Shown one piece after another: positions 27,337 to 44,562 of a DNA stretch of 64,000 nt. A model generated the notes under the pieces. That model saw only the letters and a list, made by a program, of their open reading frames with translations. It made no database searches and was not told the DNA's origin. Position 1 is the first letter of the stretch; every line of letters starts with the position of its first letter. The DNA comes from Cytobacillus gottheilii (GTDB lineage: Bacteria; Bacillota; Bacilli; Bacillales; Cytobacillaceae). The translations under genes and the position numbers were made by a program. The DNA is taken from NCBI RefSeq assembly GCF_001636345.1, contig NZ_KV440945.1, positions 15,001 to 79,000 on the forward strand. Direction: 5' to 3'.

Positions 27337-27644
27337 AACGAGCTAGACGAGTCGCGAAAGAAAGAATTAAACGAGGGATATGCCAAGTTTAACTTTATGA
27401 GCTATTTATAAAGCCCTGCTGCTTTCATTATTTTTTACAGTAGCTTACATAAGTAAGCTAAACACACGCTCATCATAACACTCAGATTGGCTTATTGCTG
27501 GGCTTAGCAATAACAGGAAGCAAGCCCATTTACAAAAAGGGGGCAAAGAACAAGTTTGTACTTAAACTGTCCAGCGCCCCACTTGTTGTTGTGCGTCGAA
27601 CAGCTCAGTCAAGAGACTAAGTCTGTTCATTCGCTAAGGTTTTA

Positions 27645-28031
<387 letters not shown>

Positions 28032-28063
28032 TCATTCCCCGAGCTGTAAAAACTTGCTTATGA

Positions 28064-29008
28064 TCAATCGTCTTTACGCAAGCCTAAACCAAGCTCTTCT
28101 AATTTATGTTTCACTTCTTCAAGTGATTTTCTTCCTAAGTTACGAACCTTCATCATATCTTCTTCAGTCTTGTTAGCCAATTCCTGAACAGTGTTGATGC
28201 CTGCACGCTTTAGGCAGTTATAAGAACGAACAGAAAGATCAAGTTCTTCAATAGTCATTTCAAGTACTTTTTCTTTTTGATCTTCTTCTTTTTCAACCAT
28301 GATTTCAGCATTTTGTGCTTCATCAGTTAAACCGACAAAGATATTTAAATGCTCAGTTAAGATCTTCGCTCCAAGTGCAACCGCATCTTGAGGACCTGTA
28401 CTTCCGTCAGTCCAAACATCGAATGTTAACTTATCATAGTTAGTCATTTGCCCTACACGTGTATTCTCTACTTGATAGGAGACACGAGCAACTGGTGTAT
28501 AGATCGAATCAATCGGAATCACACCGATCGGCTGATCTTCGCGTTTGTTTTGGACAGCAGGCGTATAGCCTCTTCCGCGTTTTGCAGTCAAGCGCATGTG
28601 TAAATGGCCATTTGAACCAAGTGTAGCGATATGAAGATCTGGATTCAGAATCTCTACATCACTGTCATGCGTGACATCCGCTGCTGTAACAACACCCTCG
28701 CCTTGCACATCAATTTCAAGTGTTTTTTCTTCATCGGAGTAGATTTTCAGTGCTAGCTTCTTAATGTTTAAAATGATAGATGTTACATCTTCTACGACGC
28801 CTTCAATTGTTGAGAACTCATGAAGTACCCCATCAATTTGGATCGATGTGACAGCGGCACCTGGGAGTGAGGATAAAAGAATACGACGTAAGGAGTTACC
28901 CAGAGTTGTACCATATCCACGCTCTAGTGGCTCTACGACGAACTTCCCGTACTTGGCATCATCGCTGATCTCAACCGTTTCGATTTTTGGTTTTTCTATT
29001 TCGATCAT
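28064..29008 (-). CDS. rpoA: RNA polymerase alpha subunit
   Basis: 314 residues from the ATG at 29008 (GGAGGG upstream; a TTG one codon before is not used). The N-terminal dimerisation/assembly domain (1-230) and C-terminal domain (about 245-314) with [17 protein letters not shown] and [14 protein letters not shown], which bind UP-element DNA and activators, are complete. Essential; it sits in its normal place between rpsK and rplQ. Confidence 0.98.
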   Translation of the reverse strand: MIEIEKPKIETVEISDDAKYGKFVVEPLERGYGTTLGNSLRRILLSSLPGAAVTSIQIDGVLHEFSTIEGVVEDVTSIILNIKKLALKIYSDEEKTLEIDVQGEGVVTAADVTHDSDVEILNPDLHIATLGSNGHLHMRLTAKRGRGYTPAVQNKREDQPIGVIPIDSIYTPVARVSYQVENTRVGQMTNYDKLTFDVWTDGSTGPQDAVALGAKILTEHLNIFVGLTDEAQNAEIMVEKEEDQKEKVLEMTIEELDLSVRSYNCLKRAGINTVQELANKTEEDMMKVRNLGRKSLEEVKHKLEELGLGLRKDD

Positions 29009-29180
29009 CAAAATATACCCTCCTTCAAAACGTCGAAACCCCGGCTAGTTTTTCTAACCGAAATTCCCCCATGTATACGTTCCCGTTTTGTGCACAACAA
29101 CTGGAATAATTATTCTGTATAAAAACGAAAATTGTATCATATCCCATTATAGACAAGGATACAAAATCTATACAGTAAAA

Positions 29181-29570
<390 letters not shown>

Positions 29571-29591
29571 TTAAAGTACCTCCTTTACAGA

Positions 29592-29957
29592 TTATTTCTT
29601 CTTGTTCGCTACAGTCTTACGAGGACCTTTGCGTGTACGTGCGTTGTTTTTCGTGTTTTGTCCACGAACAGGTAATCCACGACGGTGACGAAGACCGCGG
29701 TAGCTTCCGATTTCCATTAAACGTTTGATGTTAAGTGAAATTTCACGACGAAGATCACCTTCAACTTTTAACTTGTCGATTTGCTCACGGATTTTGTTTA
29801 ATTCATCTTCTGTTAGATCGCGAACGCGAGTGTCTTCAGATACACCAGCTTCAGCAAGAATCTTTGAAGAAGTATTTCTACCAATACCATAGATATAAGT
29901 TAATGAGATAACCACACGTTTCTCACGTGGTACATCTACACCAGCAATACGTGCCAT
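29592..29957 (-). CDS. rpsM: 30S ribosomal protein S13
   Basis: 121 residues. The N-terminal [25 protein letters not shown] and the C-terminal basic tail ([19 protein letters not shown]) that contacts P-site tRNA are typical. Located at the head of the 30S; follows rpmJ in the alpha operon. Confidence 0.98.
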   Translation of the reverse strand: MARIAGVDVPREKRVVISLTYIYGIGRNTSSKILAEAGVSEDTRVRDLTEDELNKIREQIDKLKVEGDLRREISLNIKRLMEIGSYRGLRHRRGLPVRGQNTKNNARTRKGPRKTVANKKK

Positions 29958-29979
29958 TTATACGCGCACCTCCTTGTTA

Positions 29980-30347
<368 letters not shown>

Positions 30348-30538
30348 CGAACGCGTCTCCCTTCTTAATCAAAATACGAAATCTTAAATGCTTAGATTAA
30401 CCTAAGACATTAGCTTTTCTTTGTTAAACTACGCGGTCAGGTTTCTAAAAGATCTGCTCCAAACCTGAAGAGTTACTAAATTATTGTCCTGCTTATGGCT
30501 GCCGATTAAAATCAGTACAACCAATCAACAACCTTATA

Positions 30539-30547
30539 ATTATAGCA
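30539..30547 (-). promoter_or_regulatory. Extended -10 promoter upstream of infA
   Basis: The minus strand has TGCTATAAT (30547-30539), an extended -10 element; a TTTACA further up (30573-30568) is 23 bp away, too far for a normal -35. It would start an infA-to-rplQ transcript with a leader of about 185 nt. Confidence 0.55.
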
Positions 30548-30630
30548 TACTGACTATGTTTACGTCTTGTAAAAAGAGAAAATTCTTTTTGAACGCAAAT
30601 TGTCCAGAATTTTTTCATGAAACCTTATGT

Positions 30631-32039
<1,409 letters not shown>

Positions 32040-32085
32040 CTAGTCTGAAAATGGTTATAGGGAACACACGTCCCCTTTAACCAGA

Positions 32086-33381
32086 TTATTTTATAAAGCC
32101 TTTATAATGACGTTTAACAAGCTGTGACTCAAGCTGCTTCATTGTATCAAGTGCAACACCGACAACAATTAGTAAGCTTGTTCCTCCAATTTGCGCTGAT
32201 TCTGGTAATCCTGCGATATTAATGAAAAACATCGGCACAATTGAAATCGCGGTAAGGAATAATGCACCAACAAATGTTAAACGGTAGAGAACGCGTGTTA
32301 AGTATTCCTGCGTATTTTTACCAGGTCTGATCCCTGGTACATAACCGCCCTGCTTCTTTAAGTTTTCAGAGACTTGCTCTGGGTTAACTTGAATGAAAGC
32401 ATAGAAATACGTAAATGCAATAATCAGCGCACTATAGATTACCATACCAATTGGCTCTGTGTAATCAAATACAGTGATTATCCAATCTGTAACACTATTT
32501 GACTCAAAGAAGCCCGCAATTGTTCTTGGCGTAACAATAAATGAAACAGCGAAGATTACTGGAATAACTCCAGCTGCGTTAACTTTCAATGGCAAATGTG
32601 TGTTTTGCATACCAGCAGAAGCATTGCCTGCAGATACCCGTTTTGCATATTGCACAGGAATTTTCCTTAAAGCCTGTTGGATGAAAATTGTACCAACGAT
32701 TATAGCAATAACTGCAATAAGGATCAGCACCATTGTAATGATGCGAAGGAATAACTGGTCACCCGCATTTTCAAATTGCTGTGCATAGATCTGATTGACG
32801 ATATTTGGAATACCAGCAACGATCCCAGCAAAAATGATAATGGAAATTCCGTTTCCTACTCCCTTTTCAGTAATTTGCTCGCCCAGCCACATTAAAAATG
32901 CAGTTCCAGCGGTCAATACTGTTGCAATAAGCAGGTATGAACCTATACCAGTATTCTCAATTAGCATACCGCCTGCCAGGTTATTAAACCCATAAGACAT
33001 ACCAAGAGCCTGGATAAATCCAAGCACGATAGTAAAATAGCGAGTAAACTGTGCTAACTTACGGCGCCCAACATCTCCTTGCTTAGACCATTCCGTAAAT
33101 TTAGGCACAACATCCATTTGCAGAAGCTGCACAATGATTGATGCTGTGATATACGGCATGATCCCCATAGCAAGAATAGAGAAGTTAAGAAGTGCACCGC
33201 CGCCAAATGTATTCAGCACACCAAATACATTTAGTGAATCCTGTGCTTGCAGTACATCGGCATTCACACCTGGCACAGGTATGAACGTACCGATGCGAAA
33301 AACAATCAGCATTAAAAGGGTGAATATAATCTTGTTTCTTATATCACCCACGCGCATAAAATTGGAGATTGTCTTAAACAT
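32086..33381 (-). CDS. secY: Preprotein translocase subunit SecY
   Basis: 431 residues, ten membrane helices; the plug region follows helix 1, and the cytoplasmic loops that bind SecA and the ribosome (GVGNGISIIIFAGI; RPGKNTQEYL) are intact. It forms the SecYEG channel with SecE encoded at 60 kb. Its ATG overlaps the rplO stop by one base. Confidence 0.98.
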   Translation of the reverse strand: MFKTISNFMRVGDIRNKIIFTLLMLIVFRIGTFIPVPGVNADVLQAQDSLNVFGVLNTFGGGALLNFSILAMGIMPYITASIIVQLLQMDVVPKFTEWSKQGDVGRRKLAQFTRYFTIVLGFIQALGMSYGFNNLAGGMLIENTGIGSYLLIATVLTAGTAFLMWLGEQITEKGVGNGISIIIFAGIVAGIPNIVNQIYAQQFENAGDQLFLRIITMVLILIAVIAIIVGTIFIQQALRKIPVQYAKRVSAGNASAGMQNTHLPLKVNAAGVIPVIFAVSFIVTPRTIAGFFESNSVTDWIITVFDYTEPIGMVIYSALIIAFTYFYAFIQVNPEQVSENLKKQGGYVPGIRPGKNTQEYLTRVLYRLTFVGALFLTAISIVPMFFINIAGLPESAQIGGTSLLIVVGVALDTMKQLESQLVKRHYKGFIK

Positions 33382-33821
33382 TAAATCACCTCTGTTTGAC
33401 CGCCGGCAGCTTCAATAGCTTCCTTTGCAGCAGAGGAGAATTTATGAGCTTTAACTGTAAGCTTTTTCTCAACTTTGCCTTTAGCAAGAATTTTGATTCC
33501 TGCTCTTTCTTTGCTGACTACACCAGTTTCAATTAGAAGCTCTGGTGAAACCACAGTTCCGTCTTCGAAGCGGTTTAGGGCGTCAAGGTTTACAACAGCA
33601 TAATCTTTACGATTGATGTTTGTAAATCCGCGTTTTGGCAAGCGTTGGAATAAAGGTGTTTGACCACCCTCAAAACCAGGACGTACACCGCCGCCTGAAC
33701 GTGCGTTTTGACCTTTATGACCTTTACCAGCAGTTTTACCATTACCAGAACCGATTCCGCGACCTTTACGCTTACGTTCTTGACGAGAACCTTCTGCAGG
33801 TTTTAATTCATGAAGTTTCAT
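33381..33821 (-). CDS. rplO: 50S ribosomal protein L15
   Basis: 146 residues beginning [26 protein letters not shown], with the Gly-rich [23 protein letters not shown] extension that threads into 23S rRNA. Normal place between rpmD and secY. Confidence 0.98.
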   Translation of the reverse strand: MKLHELKPAEGSRQERKRKGRGIGSGNGKTAGKGHKGQNARSGGGVRPGFEGGQTPLFQRLPKRGFTNINRKDYAVVNLDALNRFEDGTVVSPELLIETGVVSKERAGIKILAKGKVEKKLTVKAHKFSSAAKEAIEAAGGQTEVI

Positions 33822-33855
33822 GTTGGCACCTCCTTATTTTATAGAAGAGTGATAA

Positions 33856-34038
33856 TTAGTTTTCTTTAACCGTAACAAGGTGAGCTACCTTATTGATCAT
33901 ACCGCGGATTGCTGCATTATCCTGGTGCTCAACTGTTTGGTGCATTTTACGCAAGCCAAGGGCTTTAACTGTTTCGCGTTGGTCCTGTGGGCGGCCAATC
34001 ACGCTGCGAGTGAGGGTCACTTCTAGTTTATTCGCCAT
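33856..34038 (-). CDS. rpmD: 50S ribosomal protein L30
   Basis: 60 residues, the bacterial short L30: [25 protein letters not shown] and [11 protein letters not shown]. Found between rpsE and rplO. Confidence 0.97.
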   Translation of the reverse strand: MANKLEVTLTRSVIGRPQDQRETVKALGLRKMHQTVEHQDNAAIRGMINKVAHLVTVKEN

Positions 34039-34051
34039 CTGATTTCCCTCC

Positions 34052-34573
<522 letters not shown>

Positions 34574-34576
34574 CTA

Positions 34577-34939
34577 TTAAAATTCCAACCCGTTTTCGCG
34601 TGCAGCATCAGCTAATGCTTTTACGCGGCCATGATAGAGGTATCCTCCACGGTCGAATACTACAGAATTAACTCCTTTTTCAACAGCACGTTTTGCAACT
34701 AGTTCTCCAACTTTAACAGCTGCATCAACATTGCTTGTAGAATCAAGGTTAACATCTTTATCAAGTGATGACGCACTTGCAATCGTTACTTTGTTTACAT
34801 CATCAATTAATTGAGCGTAAATGTGTTTGTTTGAACGGAACACATTTAAACGAGGACGAACCGCAGTTCCAGAAAGCTTTGCACGAACACGTGCATGTCT
34901 TTTTTTACGAACTGCATTTTTATCAGCCTTCGTAATCAT
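34577..34939 (-). CDS. rplR: 50S ribosomal protein L18
   Basis: 120 residues from the ATG at 34939 (GGAG eight bases upstream); an in-frame GTG three codons earlier overlaps the site. It begins [20 protein letters not shown] and binds 5S rRNA with L5. Confidence 0.97.
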   Translation of the reverse strand: MITKADKNAVRKKRHARVRAKLSGTAVRPRLNVFRSNKHIYAQLIDDVNKVTIASASSLDKDVNLDSTSNVDAAVKVGELVAKRAVEKGVNSVVFDRGGYLYHGRVKALADAARENGLEF

Positions 34940-34971
34940 TTCGGTCACTCCTTTCGTTTACCTAAGCGGCA

Positions 34972-35508
34972 TTACTTACCTGTTTTACCTTCTTTACGGC
35001 GCACATATTCGCCTTCATAACGGATCCCTTTACCTTTGTAAGGCTCTGGAGGACGAACGTCACGGATGTTAGCTGCTAAAGCACCAACACGTTCTTTGTT
35101 AGTTCCTTTAACGATAACTTTTGTATTAGATGGTACTTCGATTTCAAGACCTTCTTCAGGCTCGATTTCTACAGGGTGAGAATAACCAACGTTTAACACT
35201 AGCTTTTTCCCTTGTTTTTGAGCACGGTAACCGACACCGATAAGCTCTAAACCTCTTTCAAAGCCTTTGGAAACTCCCTCAACCATGTTAGCGATCAATG
35301 CACGAGTAGTTCCGTGTAGAGCACGGTGCTCTTTAGATTCAGATGGACGAACAATGTTAATGATGTTCTCTTCCACTTTCACTTCGATATCAGGGTTAAA
35401 TGAACGAGAAAGTTCACCTTTAGGACCTTTAACTGTAACTGCTGCTCCATCAATTGTAATAGTTACACCAGATGGAATTTCGATTGGTTTTTTACCTATA
35501 CGAGACAT
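34972..35508 (-). CDS. rplF: 50S ribosomal protein L6
   Basis: 178 residues of two homologous domains, starting [16 protein letters not shown]; the C-terminal signature [14 protein letters not shown] is present. It lies near the factor-binding site of the 50S. Confidence 0.98.
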   Translation of the reverse strand: MSRIGKKPIEIPSGVTITIDGAAVTVKGPKGELSRSFNPDIEVKVEENIINIVRPSESKEHRALHGTTRALIANMVEGVSKGFERGLELIGVGYRAQKQGKKLVLNVGYSHPVEIEPEEGLEIEVPSNTKVIVKGTNKERVGALAANIRDVRPPEPYKGKGIRYEGEYVRRKEGKTGK

Positions 35509-35539
35509 TTATTGCACCTCCATTCATTAAGAAACTCTA

Positions 35540-35938
35540 TTACCAAACGTATGCTAGTACTTCTCCGCCAACTTGTTTAGCGCGAGCTTCTTTATCTGTA
35601 AGAACTCCTTGAGAAGTAGAAACTAGTGCGATACCTAAACCGTTAAGTACACGAGGTACTTCATCAGCTTTTGCGTATACACGAAGACCAGGCTTACTGA
35701 TACGCTTAAGACCAGTAATAACGCGCTCGTTGTTTGCACCGTATTTTAAGAAAATGCGGATAATGCCTTGCTTATTGTCTTCGATAAACTCAACATCACG
35801 CACGAATCCTTCACGCTTAAGGATTTCAGCAACTTCTTTCTTGATATTAGAAGCAGGAACTTCTAATTTTTCGTGACGAACCATATTCGCATTACGGATG
35901 CGAGTAAGCAAATCTGCAATTGGATCTGTCATGACCAT
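35540..35938 (-). CDS. rpsH: 30S ribosomal protein S8
   Basis: 132 residues with the C-terminal [29 protein letters not shown] that binds helix 21 of 16S rRNA. In enterics S8 represses the spc operon; in Bacillus that is less clear. Confidence 0.98.
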   Translation of the reverse strand: MVMTDPIADLLTRIRNANMVRHEKLEVPASNIKKEVAEILKREGFVRDVEFIEDNKQGIIRIFLKYGANNERVITGLKRISKPGLRVYAKADEVPRVLNGLGIALVSTSQGVLTDKEARAKQVGGEVLAYVW

Positions 35939-35967
35939 TGTTTTTACCTCCTTCCCAACTTTGGGTT

Positions 35968-36171
<204 letters not shown>

Positions 36172-36178
36172 TTAGCGA

Positions 36179-36718
36179 TTACTTTTGGAATGGCATTCCA
36201 AATTGAGTTAAAAGTTCACGAGCTTCTTCATCAGTATTAGCTGTAGTTACGATAACGATATCCATACCACGAACTTTGCTTACTTTATCGTAATCAATCT
36301 CAGGGAAGATTAATTGTTCTTTCACACCAAGTGTGTAGTTTCCACGGCCGTCAAAAGACTTTTTAGAAATACCGCGGAAGTCACGTACACGTGGAAGAGA
36401 AACCGATACTAATTTATCAAAGAATTCGTACATACGCTCACCGCGTAGTGTAACTTTAGCACCGATCGGCATGCCTTCACGAAGACGGAAGCCAGCGATT
36501 GATTTCTTCGCACGTGTCACAAGTGGTTTCTGTCCAGTGATTTGTGCTAGTTCTTCAACAGCATTATCTAATGCTTTTGAGTTTGAAACTGCATCACCGA
36601 CACCCATGTTGATAACGATTTTTTCAAGCTTTGGAACTTGCATTACTGAACTATAGTTGAACTTGCTCACTAGAGCAGGTGTAATTTCTTTACTGTGTTT
36701 TTCTTTTAGGCGGTTCAT
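36179..36718 (-). CDS. rplE: 50S ribosomal protein L5
   Basis: 179 residues; [21 protein letters not shown] and [23 protein letters not shown] are diagnostic. It binds 5S rRNA and touches the P-site tRNA elbow. Confidence 0.98.
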   Translation of the reverse strand: MNRLKEKHSKEITPALVSKFNYSSVMQVPKLEKIVINMGVGDAVSNSKALDNAVEELAQITGQKPLVTRAKKSIAGFRLREGMPIGAKVTLRGERMYEFFDKLVSVSLPRVRDFRGISKKSFDGRGNYTLGVKEQLIFPEIDYDKVSKVRGMDIVIVTTANTDEEARELLTQFGMPFQK

Positions 36719-36744
36719 TCATAGTACCTCCCTTCTTCTATTAA

Positions 36745-37056
36745 CTATTTATCTAGAACTTCACCGGATTTTTTTGCTACACGTACTTTTTTGCCATCAA
36801 CCGTCTTGTAGCCTACACGAGTTGGTTCACCAGACTTAGGGTCAACAGGCATAACGTTTGATACATGAACAGGTGCCTCTTGGCTGATGATTCCGCCTTG
36901 CGGATTCACTTGGGATGGCTTAGCGTGTTTCTTAACAACGTTTACTCCTTCAACTAGCACTCGGCTTTGTTTAGGGAAAGCTGCTAGGATAACACCTGTT
37001 TTGCCTTTATCCTTACCAGAGATGACCATAACTTTATCACCTTTTTTTACATGCAT
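36745..37056 (-). CDS. rplX: 50S ribosomal protein L24
   Basis: 103 residues from the ATG at 37056 (AGGAGG upstream); eight more in-frame codons upstream overlap the ribosome binding site and are not used. KOW motif [18 protein letters not shown]. An early assembly initiator for the 50S. Confidence 0.97.
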   Translation of the reverse strand: MHVKKGDKVMVISGKDKGKTGVILAAFPKQSRVLVEGVNVVKKHAKPSQVNPQGGIISQEAPVHVSNVMPVDPKSGEPTRVGYKTVDGKKVRVAKKSGEVLDK

Positions 37057-37092
37057 CTGTGCGCACCTCCTTAAAGGCAATTTGATTTAGAT

Positions 37093-37482
<390 letters not shown>

Positions 37483-37502
37483 TCAGACTCCCTACCGAAC
37501 AA

Positions 37503-37781
<279 letters not shown>

Positions 37782-37787
37782 TCAATA

Positions 37788-38412
<625 letters not shown>

Positions 38413-38413
38413 A

Positions 38414-39430
<1,017 letters not shown>

Positions 39431-39433
39431 TCA

Positions 39434-39712
39434 TTAACGTCTTGTTTTCTTATCATCATTGCCATGGCCTTTGTATGCACGAGTTGGAGCGAATTCTCCA
39501 AGCTTGTGTCCTACCATGTCTTCTGTGATATATACAGGCACATGTTTACGACCATCATATACTGCAATAGTATGTCCGATGAATTGCGGGAAGATCGTAG
39601 AACGACGAGACCAAGTTTTTGTAACAGACTTGCTTTCGGTTTCGTTAAGCTTTTCGATCTTTGTCATTAAATGTTCGTCAACAAAAGGTCCTTTTTTTAA
39701 GCTGCGACCCAT
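39434..39712 (-). CDS. rpsS: 30S ribosomal protein S19
   Basis: 92 residues, starting [21 protein letters not shown]; head of the 30S next to S13. Confidence 0.98.
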   Translation of the reverse strand: MGRSLKKGPFVDEHLMTKIEKLNETESKSVTKTWSRRSTIFPQFIGHTIAVYDGRKHVPVYITEDMVGHKLGEFAPTRAYKGHGNDDKKTRR

Positions 39713-39772
39713 GATTGAACCTCCCTTCGTGATTGTTCTACGGCCCTGTTCTGGAACCGTAGCTCAATCCCG

Positions 39773-40624
<852 letters not shown>

Positions 40625-40638
40625 TTAGATCAATAATA

Positions 40639-40923
40639 TTATGCTTCGAAAATCTCGATTTCTTTGCTGTCGGCAGTTAGTTTAACAATCGCTTTACGGC
40701 GTTTGTTTGTGTATCCGCCAAATTTGCCCATACGCTTGAATTTACCTTTGTAGTTCATGATGTTGACTTTTTCAACTTTCACGTCAAAGATTTCTTCAAC
40801 AGCGTCTTTAACTTGTGTTTTGTTAGCTCTTACATCAACTTCGAAAGTGTACTTTTTCTCAGCCATGATGTCAGTAGAACGTTCTGTGATAACGGGGCGC
40901 TTAATGATATCGCGTGCATCCAT
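40639..40923 (-). CDS. rplW: 50S ribosomal protein L23
   Basis: 94 residues: [23 protein letters not shown] at the start; docking site for trigger factor and SRP at the tunnel exit. Overlaps the rplD stop by one base. Confidence 0.98.
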   Translation of the reverse strand: MDARDIIKRPVITERSTDIMAEKKYTFEVDVRANKTQVKDAVEEIFDVKVEKVNIMNYKGKFKRMGKFGGYTNKRRKAIVKLTADSKEIEIFEA

Positions 40924-41546
40924 TATGCAAGCACCTCCTCTACTTTTTCAACCGCTTGTTTCGTCATGATTAATTTATCATGATTTAAAACATCTAACAC
41001 ACTAATTCCAGCAGCAGTTACAACAGTTACACCAGGAATGTTACGTGCAGATAATGCTACGTTTTCATCAAGGTCAGCTGTTACGATAAGTGCTTTAGAA
41101 TCAACTGATAGACCTTTTAGAAGACCTTTGAAATCCTTTGTTTTTGGAGCTTCAAAAGCTAAACCTTCTAATACAAGTACATTTTCATCTAATACTTTAG
41201 AAGAAAGTGCAGATTTAATTGCTAAACGGCGAACTTTTTTAGGTAATTTATAGCTGTAGCTGCGTGGTACAGGACCGAATACAGTACCGCCTCCGCGCCA
41301 TTGTGGAGATCTGATAGATCCTTGACGAGCACGACCAGTACCTTTTTGGCGCCATGGCTTACGTCCACCGCCCGCTACTTCAGAACGAATTTTTGTTTTA
41401 TGAGTTCCTTGACGTAATGATGCTCTTTGCATAACTACTGCTTCGAACATTACGTGGTTATTAGGCTCAATACCAAAGATTGATTCGTTAAGTTCGATAT
41501 CACCAACTTTAGAACCGCTTTGGTTATATAATGCTACTTTAGGCAT
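40923..41546 (-). CDS. rplD: 50S ribosomal protein L4
   Basis: 207 residues; the tunnel loop [28 protein letters not shown] is intact in two parts, with no macrolide-resistance deletion evident. In enterics L4 represses the S10 operon; not shown for Bacillus. Confidence 0.98.
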   Translation of the reverse strand: MPKVALYNQSGSKVGDIELNESIFGIEPNNHVMFEAVVMQRASLRQGTHKTKIRSEVAGGGRKPWRQKGTGRARQGSIRSPQWRGGGTVFGPVPRSYSYKLPKKVRRLAIKSALSSKVLDENVLVLEGLAFEAPKTKDFKGLLKGLSVDSKALIVTADLDENVALSARNIPGVTVVTAAGISVLDVLNHDKLIMTKQAVEKVEEVLA

Positions 41547-41571
41547 TTATGTTTCCTCCTTTCCAGTGTAA

Positions 41572-42201
41572 TTACTTCGCTTTTACCGCGCTTTTAATTT
41601 TAAGAAGTGCTTTTCTAGGACCTGGCACATTTCCTTTAATTAAAAGAAGGTTGCGTTCTGCATCCACTTTAACGATTTCAAGGTTTTGAACTGTGATTTG
41701 CTCGCCGCCCATGCGTCCTGGTAATAATTTACCTTTGAATACACGGTTTGGAGCTACAGGACCCATTGAACCAGGACGACGGTGGTAACGTGAACCGTGT
41801 GCCATTGGCCCGCGAGATTGTCCGTGGCGTTTGATAGCACCCTGGAAACCTTTACCCTTTGAGATTCCTGTTACATCAACAGTTTCGCCCTCAGCGAAAA
41901 TTTCTACTTTGACTTCTTGACCAACTTCATACTCAGCTAAGTTTACGTCGCGGAATTCACGAACGAAGCGCTTAGGAGCAGTGTTTGCTTTTGCAACGTG
42001 ACCTTTTTCAGGTTTGTTTGAAAGCTTTTCGCGTTTGTCTTCGAAACCGATTTGGATCGCTTCGTATCCGTCTGTTTCAGCAGATTTCTTTTGAAGAACA
42101 ACGTTTCCAGCAGTTTCAACAACTGTTACCGGGATTAGATCACCGTTTTCAGCAAATACTTGAGTCATACCAATCTTTCTTCCTAAGATTCCTTTGGTCA
42201 T
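41572..42201 (-). CDS. rplC: 50S ribosomal protein L3
   Basis: 209 residues from the ATG at 42201 (AGGAGG upstream), starting [20 protein letters not shown]; three further codons upstream are not used. The central loop [19 protein letters not shown] reaches the peptidyl transferase centre. Confidence 0.98.
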   Translation of the reverse strand: MTKGILGRKIGMTQVFAENGDLIPVTVVETAGNVVLQKKSAETDGYEAIQIGFEDKREKLSNKPEKGHVAKANTAPKRFVREFRDVNLAEYEVGQEVKVEIFAEGETVDVTGISKGKGFQGAIKRHGQSRGPMAHGSRYHRRPGSMGPVAPNRVFKGKLLPGRMGGEQITVQNLEIVKVDAERNLLLIKGNVPGPRKALLKIKSAVKAK

Positions 42202-42241
42202 ATCAGTCACACCTCCTACAATATGTTAGTTATTTATTAAA

Positions 42242-42681
<440 letters not shown>

Positions 42682-42710
42682 ATTATACAGAAACTATAAA
42701 TGAAATGCAA
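42682..42710 (-). promoter_or_regulatory. S10 operon promoter (sigma-A)
   Basis: TTGCAT (42710-42705), 17-bp spacer, TATAAT (42687-42682) on the minus strand. Confidence 0.8.
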
Positions 42711-43155
42711 CATAAATATTGATTCATTTCTGTTTCGCGCACTTTTTTAATTATATCTACTTATGATCCTTATTTCAAGTAGTTCTTTTAACTAACAGCA
42801 ATTTCTATTTTAACATCAGATTATTGATGTGTTTCTTCTATATAATAGTTGCATAAATACCATAACTTTATATCCCTTTGATCGAGATCCTTCTTCAAAG
42901 AGGGTTTGCCCTTTTATTAATATAAGTTATAGATGCATTAAGGAATTTTTATTCAGAATAGAATTGAGATGTGCTTGTTTATTTTTCTCTTTAGATATTT
43001 GCACATAACATTCAAATGTAAAAGTGACTCTATGGGTTTGGCTTATAGATAATATCCTTTTAACTTTTCTATAGTTAAGTCATCGAATAGTTGTTGTACT
43101 TAAGTATTATTTGATAGAGTTTGTTAGCCTATAGCTTGATTACATATAAAGCACA
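42711..43155. other. AT-rich non-coding region upstream of the S10 promoter
   Basis: About 445 bp, strongly AT-rich, with frequent stops in all frames. In B. subtilis the ybaC gene lies here between tufA and rpsJ; I see no remnant of it. Nothing else is recognisable apart from a small AAAGAGGG/CCCTTTT inverted repeat near 42896-42916. Confidence 0.6.
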
Positions 43156-43188
43156 AAAAAGCTGCAGCTCCTGTACAGGGACTGCAGC
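43154..43188 (-). terminator. Second terminator-like hairpin downstream of tuf
   Basis: GCTGCAG...CTGCAGC stem (43161-43188, with internal TCC/GGG pairing and one mismatch) followed on the minus strand by TTTTTTGTG. It stands 28 bp beyond the main tuf terminator as a backup. Confidence 0.65.
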
Positions 43189-43213
43189 TAAAAGAATAAT
43201 GAATTTTTTTTAT

Positions 43214-43246
43214 AAAAAAAGAGCCAGGAGAATTTCTCCCGGCTCT
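43214..43246 (-). terminator. tuf terminator
   Basis: AGAGCC and GGAGA pair with TCTCC and GGCTCT across an A/C mismatch, followed by seven T on the minus strand. Confidence 0.88.
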
Positions 43247-43254
43247 TAGTTTAA

Positions 43255-44442
43255 TTATTCAACGATTGTAGCTACTACTCCAGCACCTACAGTACGTCCA
43301 CCCTCACGGATAGAGAACTTAGTACCTTCTTCGATAGCGATTGGAGCGATTAGCTCAACGTGCATTTCGATGTTATCCCCAGGCATAACCATTTCTACGC
43401 CTTCAGGAAGGTTACAAATACCAGTTACATCAGTTGTACGGAAGTAGAACTGAGGACGGTAGTTTGTGAAGAATGGAGTGTGACGTCCACCCTCTTCTTT
43501 AGATAATACGTAAACTTCTGCTTTGAACTTTGTGTGTGGCTTGATAGTACCTGGCTTAGCAAGTACTTGTCCACGTTGGATATCTTCACGTGCAACACCA
43601 CGTAGAAGTGCACCAATGTTGTCACCAGCTTCAGCATAATCAAGAAGCTTACGGAACATTTCAACACCTGTTACAGTTGTTGATTTTGGCTCTTCAGTGA
43701 AACCAGTGATATCGATAACGTCTCCAACTTTAACTACTCCACGCTCAACACGTCCAGTAGCAACTGTTCCACGTCCAGTAATAGAGAATACATCCTCAAC
43801 TGGCATCATGAATGGCTTGTCAGTGTCACGAGTTGGTGTTGGGATATACTCATCAACAGCAGCCATAAGCTCGTTGATTTTCTCTTCCCATTGAGCATCT
43901 CCTTCAAGAGCTCTTAGAGCAGAACCTTTGATAACTGGGATGTCATCGCCAGGGAACTCATATTCAGAAAGAAGGTCACGAACTTCCATTTCTACTAACT
44001 CAAGAAGCTCTTCGTCATCTACCATGTCACATTTGTTCATGAATACAACAAGGTAAGGTACACCTACTTGACGAGAAAGAAGAATGTGCTCACGAGTTTG
44101 TGGCATTGGGCCGTCAGCAGCAGAAACAACTAGGATTCCGCCGTCCATTTGTGCAGCACCAGTGATCATGTTTTTAACATAGTCAGCATGTCCTGGGCAG
44201 TCAACGTGTGCATAGTGACGGTTTGGAGTTTCGTACTCAACGTGTGCAGTTGAGATTGTGATTCCACGCTCGCGCTCTTCTGGAGCTGCGTCGATTTGAT
44301 CATATCCGCGTGCTTCACCGCCGCCTGCTTTTGAAAGAACAGTAGTGATAGCAGCTGTTAAAGTAGTTTTACCATGGTCAACGTGTCCGATAGTACCGAT
44401 GTTAACATGGGGTTTTGAACGGTCAAATTTAGCTTTTGCCAT
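43255..44442 (-). CDS. tuf: Elongation factor Tu
   Basis: 395 residues. G1 GHVDHGKTT (19-27), G2 RGITI, G3 DCPGH, G4 NKCD, G5 GSAL are all present, followed by beta-barrel domains 2 and 3. It delivers aminoacyl-tRNA to the ribosome. Last gene of the rpsL-rpsG-fusA-tuf group, with two terminators after it. Antibiotic-target residues look ordinary. Confidence 0.99.
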   Translation of the reverse strand: MAKAKFDRSKPHVNIGTIGHVDHGKTTLTAAITTVLSKAGGGEARGYDQIDAAPEERERGITISTAHVEYETPNRHYAHVDCPGHADYVKNMITGAAQMDGGILVVSAADGPMPQTREHILLSRQVGVPYLVVFMNKCDMVDDEELLELVEMEVRDLLSEYEFPGDDIPVIKGSALRALEGDAQWEEKINELMAAVDEYIPTPTRDTDKPFMMPVEDVFSITGRGTVATGRVERGVVKVGDVIDITGFTEEPKSTTVTGVEMFRKLLDYAEAGDNIGALLRGVAREDIQRGQVLAKPGTIKPHTKFKAEVYVLSKEEGGRHTPFFTNYRPQFYFRTTDVTGICNLPEGVEMVMPGDNIEMHVELIAPIAIEEGTKFSIREGGRTVGAGVVATIVE

Positions 44443-44562
44443 TTTAAAAGTCCTCCTTCGGATTGTAAAAGTTAAGTATTTTTTAATGACGGCCGGAAGA
44501 TAACTCCCGGCAGTCTAATAGCCTACAATAGTAGTTATACTTGATTGAAAAGGTAAAATCAA

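Larger units (their letters stand above)
26938..27644 (-). other. 707-bp non-coding gap between rplQ and ecfA1
   Basis: No reading frame of note on either strand. On the minus strand, after rplQ, there is no T-tailed terminator until 27121-27096. Before that come a hairpin right after the stop (27598-27628, GAACAG/CTGTTC), two mutually exclusive pairings (27494-27511 ATTGCT/AGCAAT and 27500-27527 GGGCTT/AAGCCC), a perfect TAGCTTAC/GTAAGCTA stem (27441-27460) and a long compound hairpin (27279-27336). It may be a structured 3' UTR of rplQ or an independent RNA. The remaining 26938-27095 is AT-rich and must hold the ecfA1 leader; I see no convincing promoter. Confidence 0.6.

Noticed and set aside
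27560-27600. Second copy of the compound hairpin repeat (CTGTCCAGCGCC match)
   Set aside because: Only about a dozen bases agree with the end of the repeat at 23494-23613; too short to call.
42711-43155. Possible decayed ybaC gene
   Set aside because: No residual similarity or long frame is visible in the AT-rich stretch; I see only non-coding DNA.
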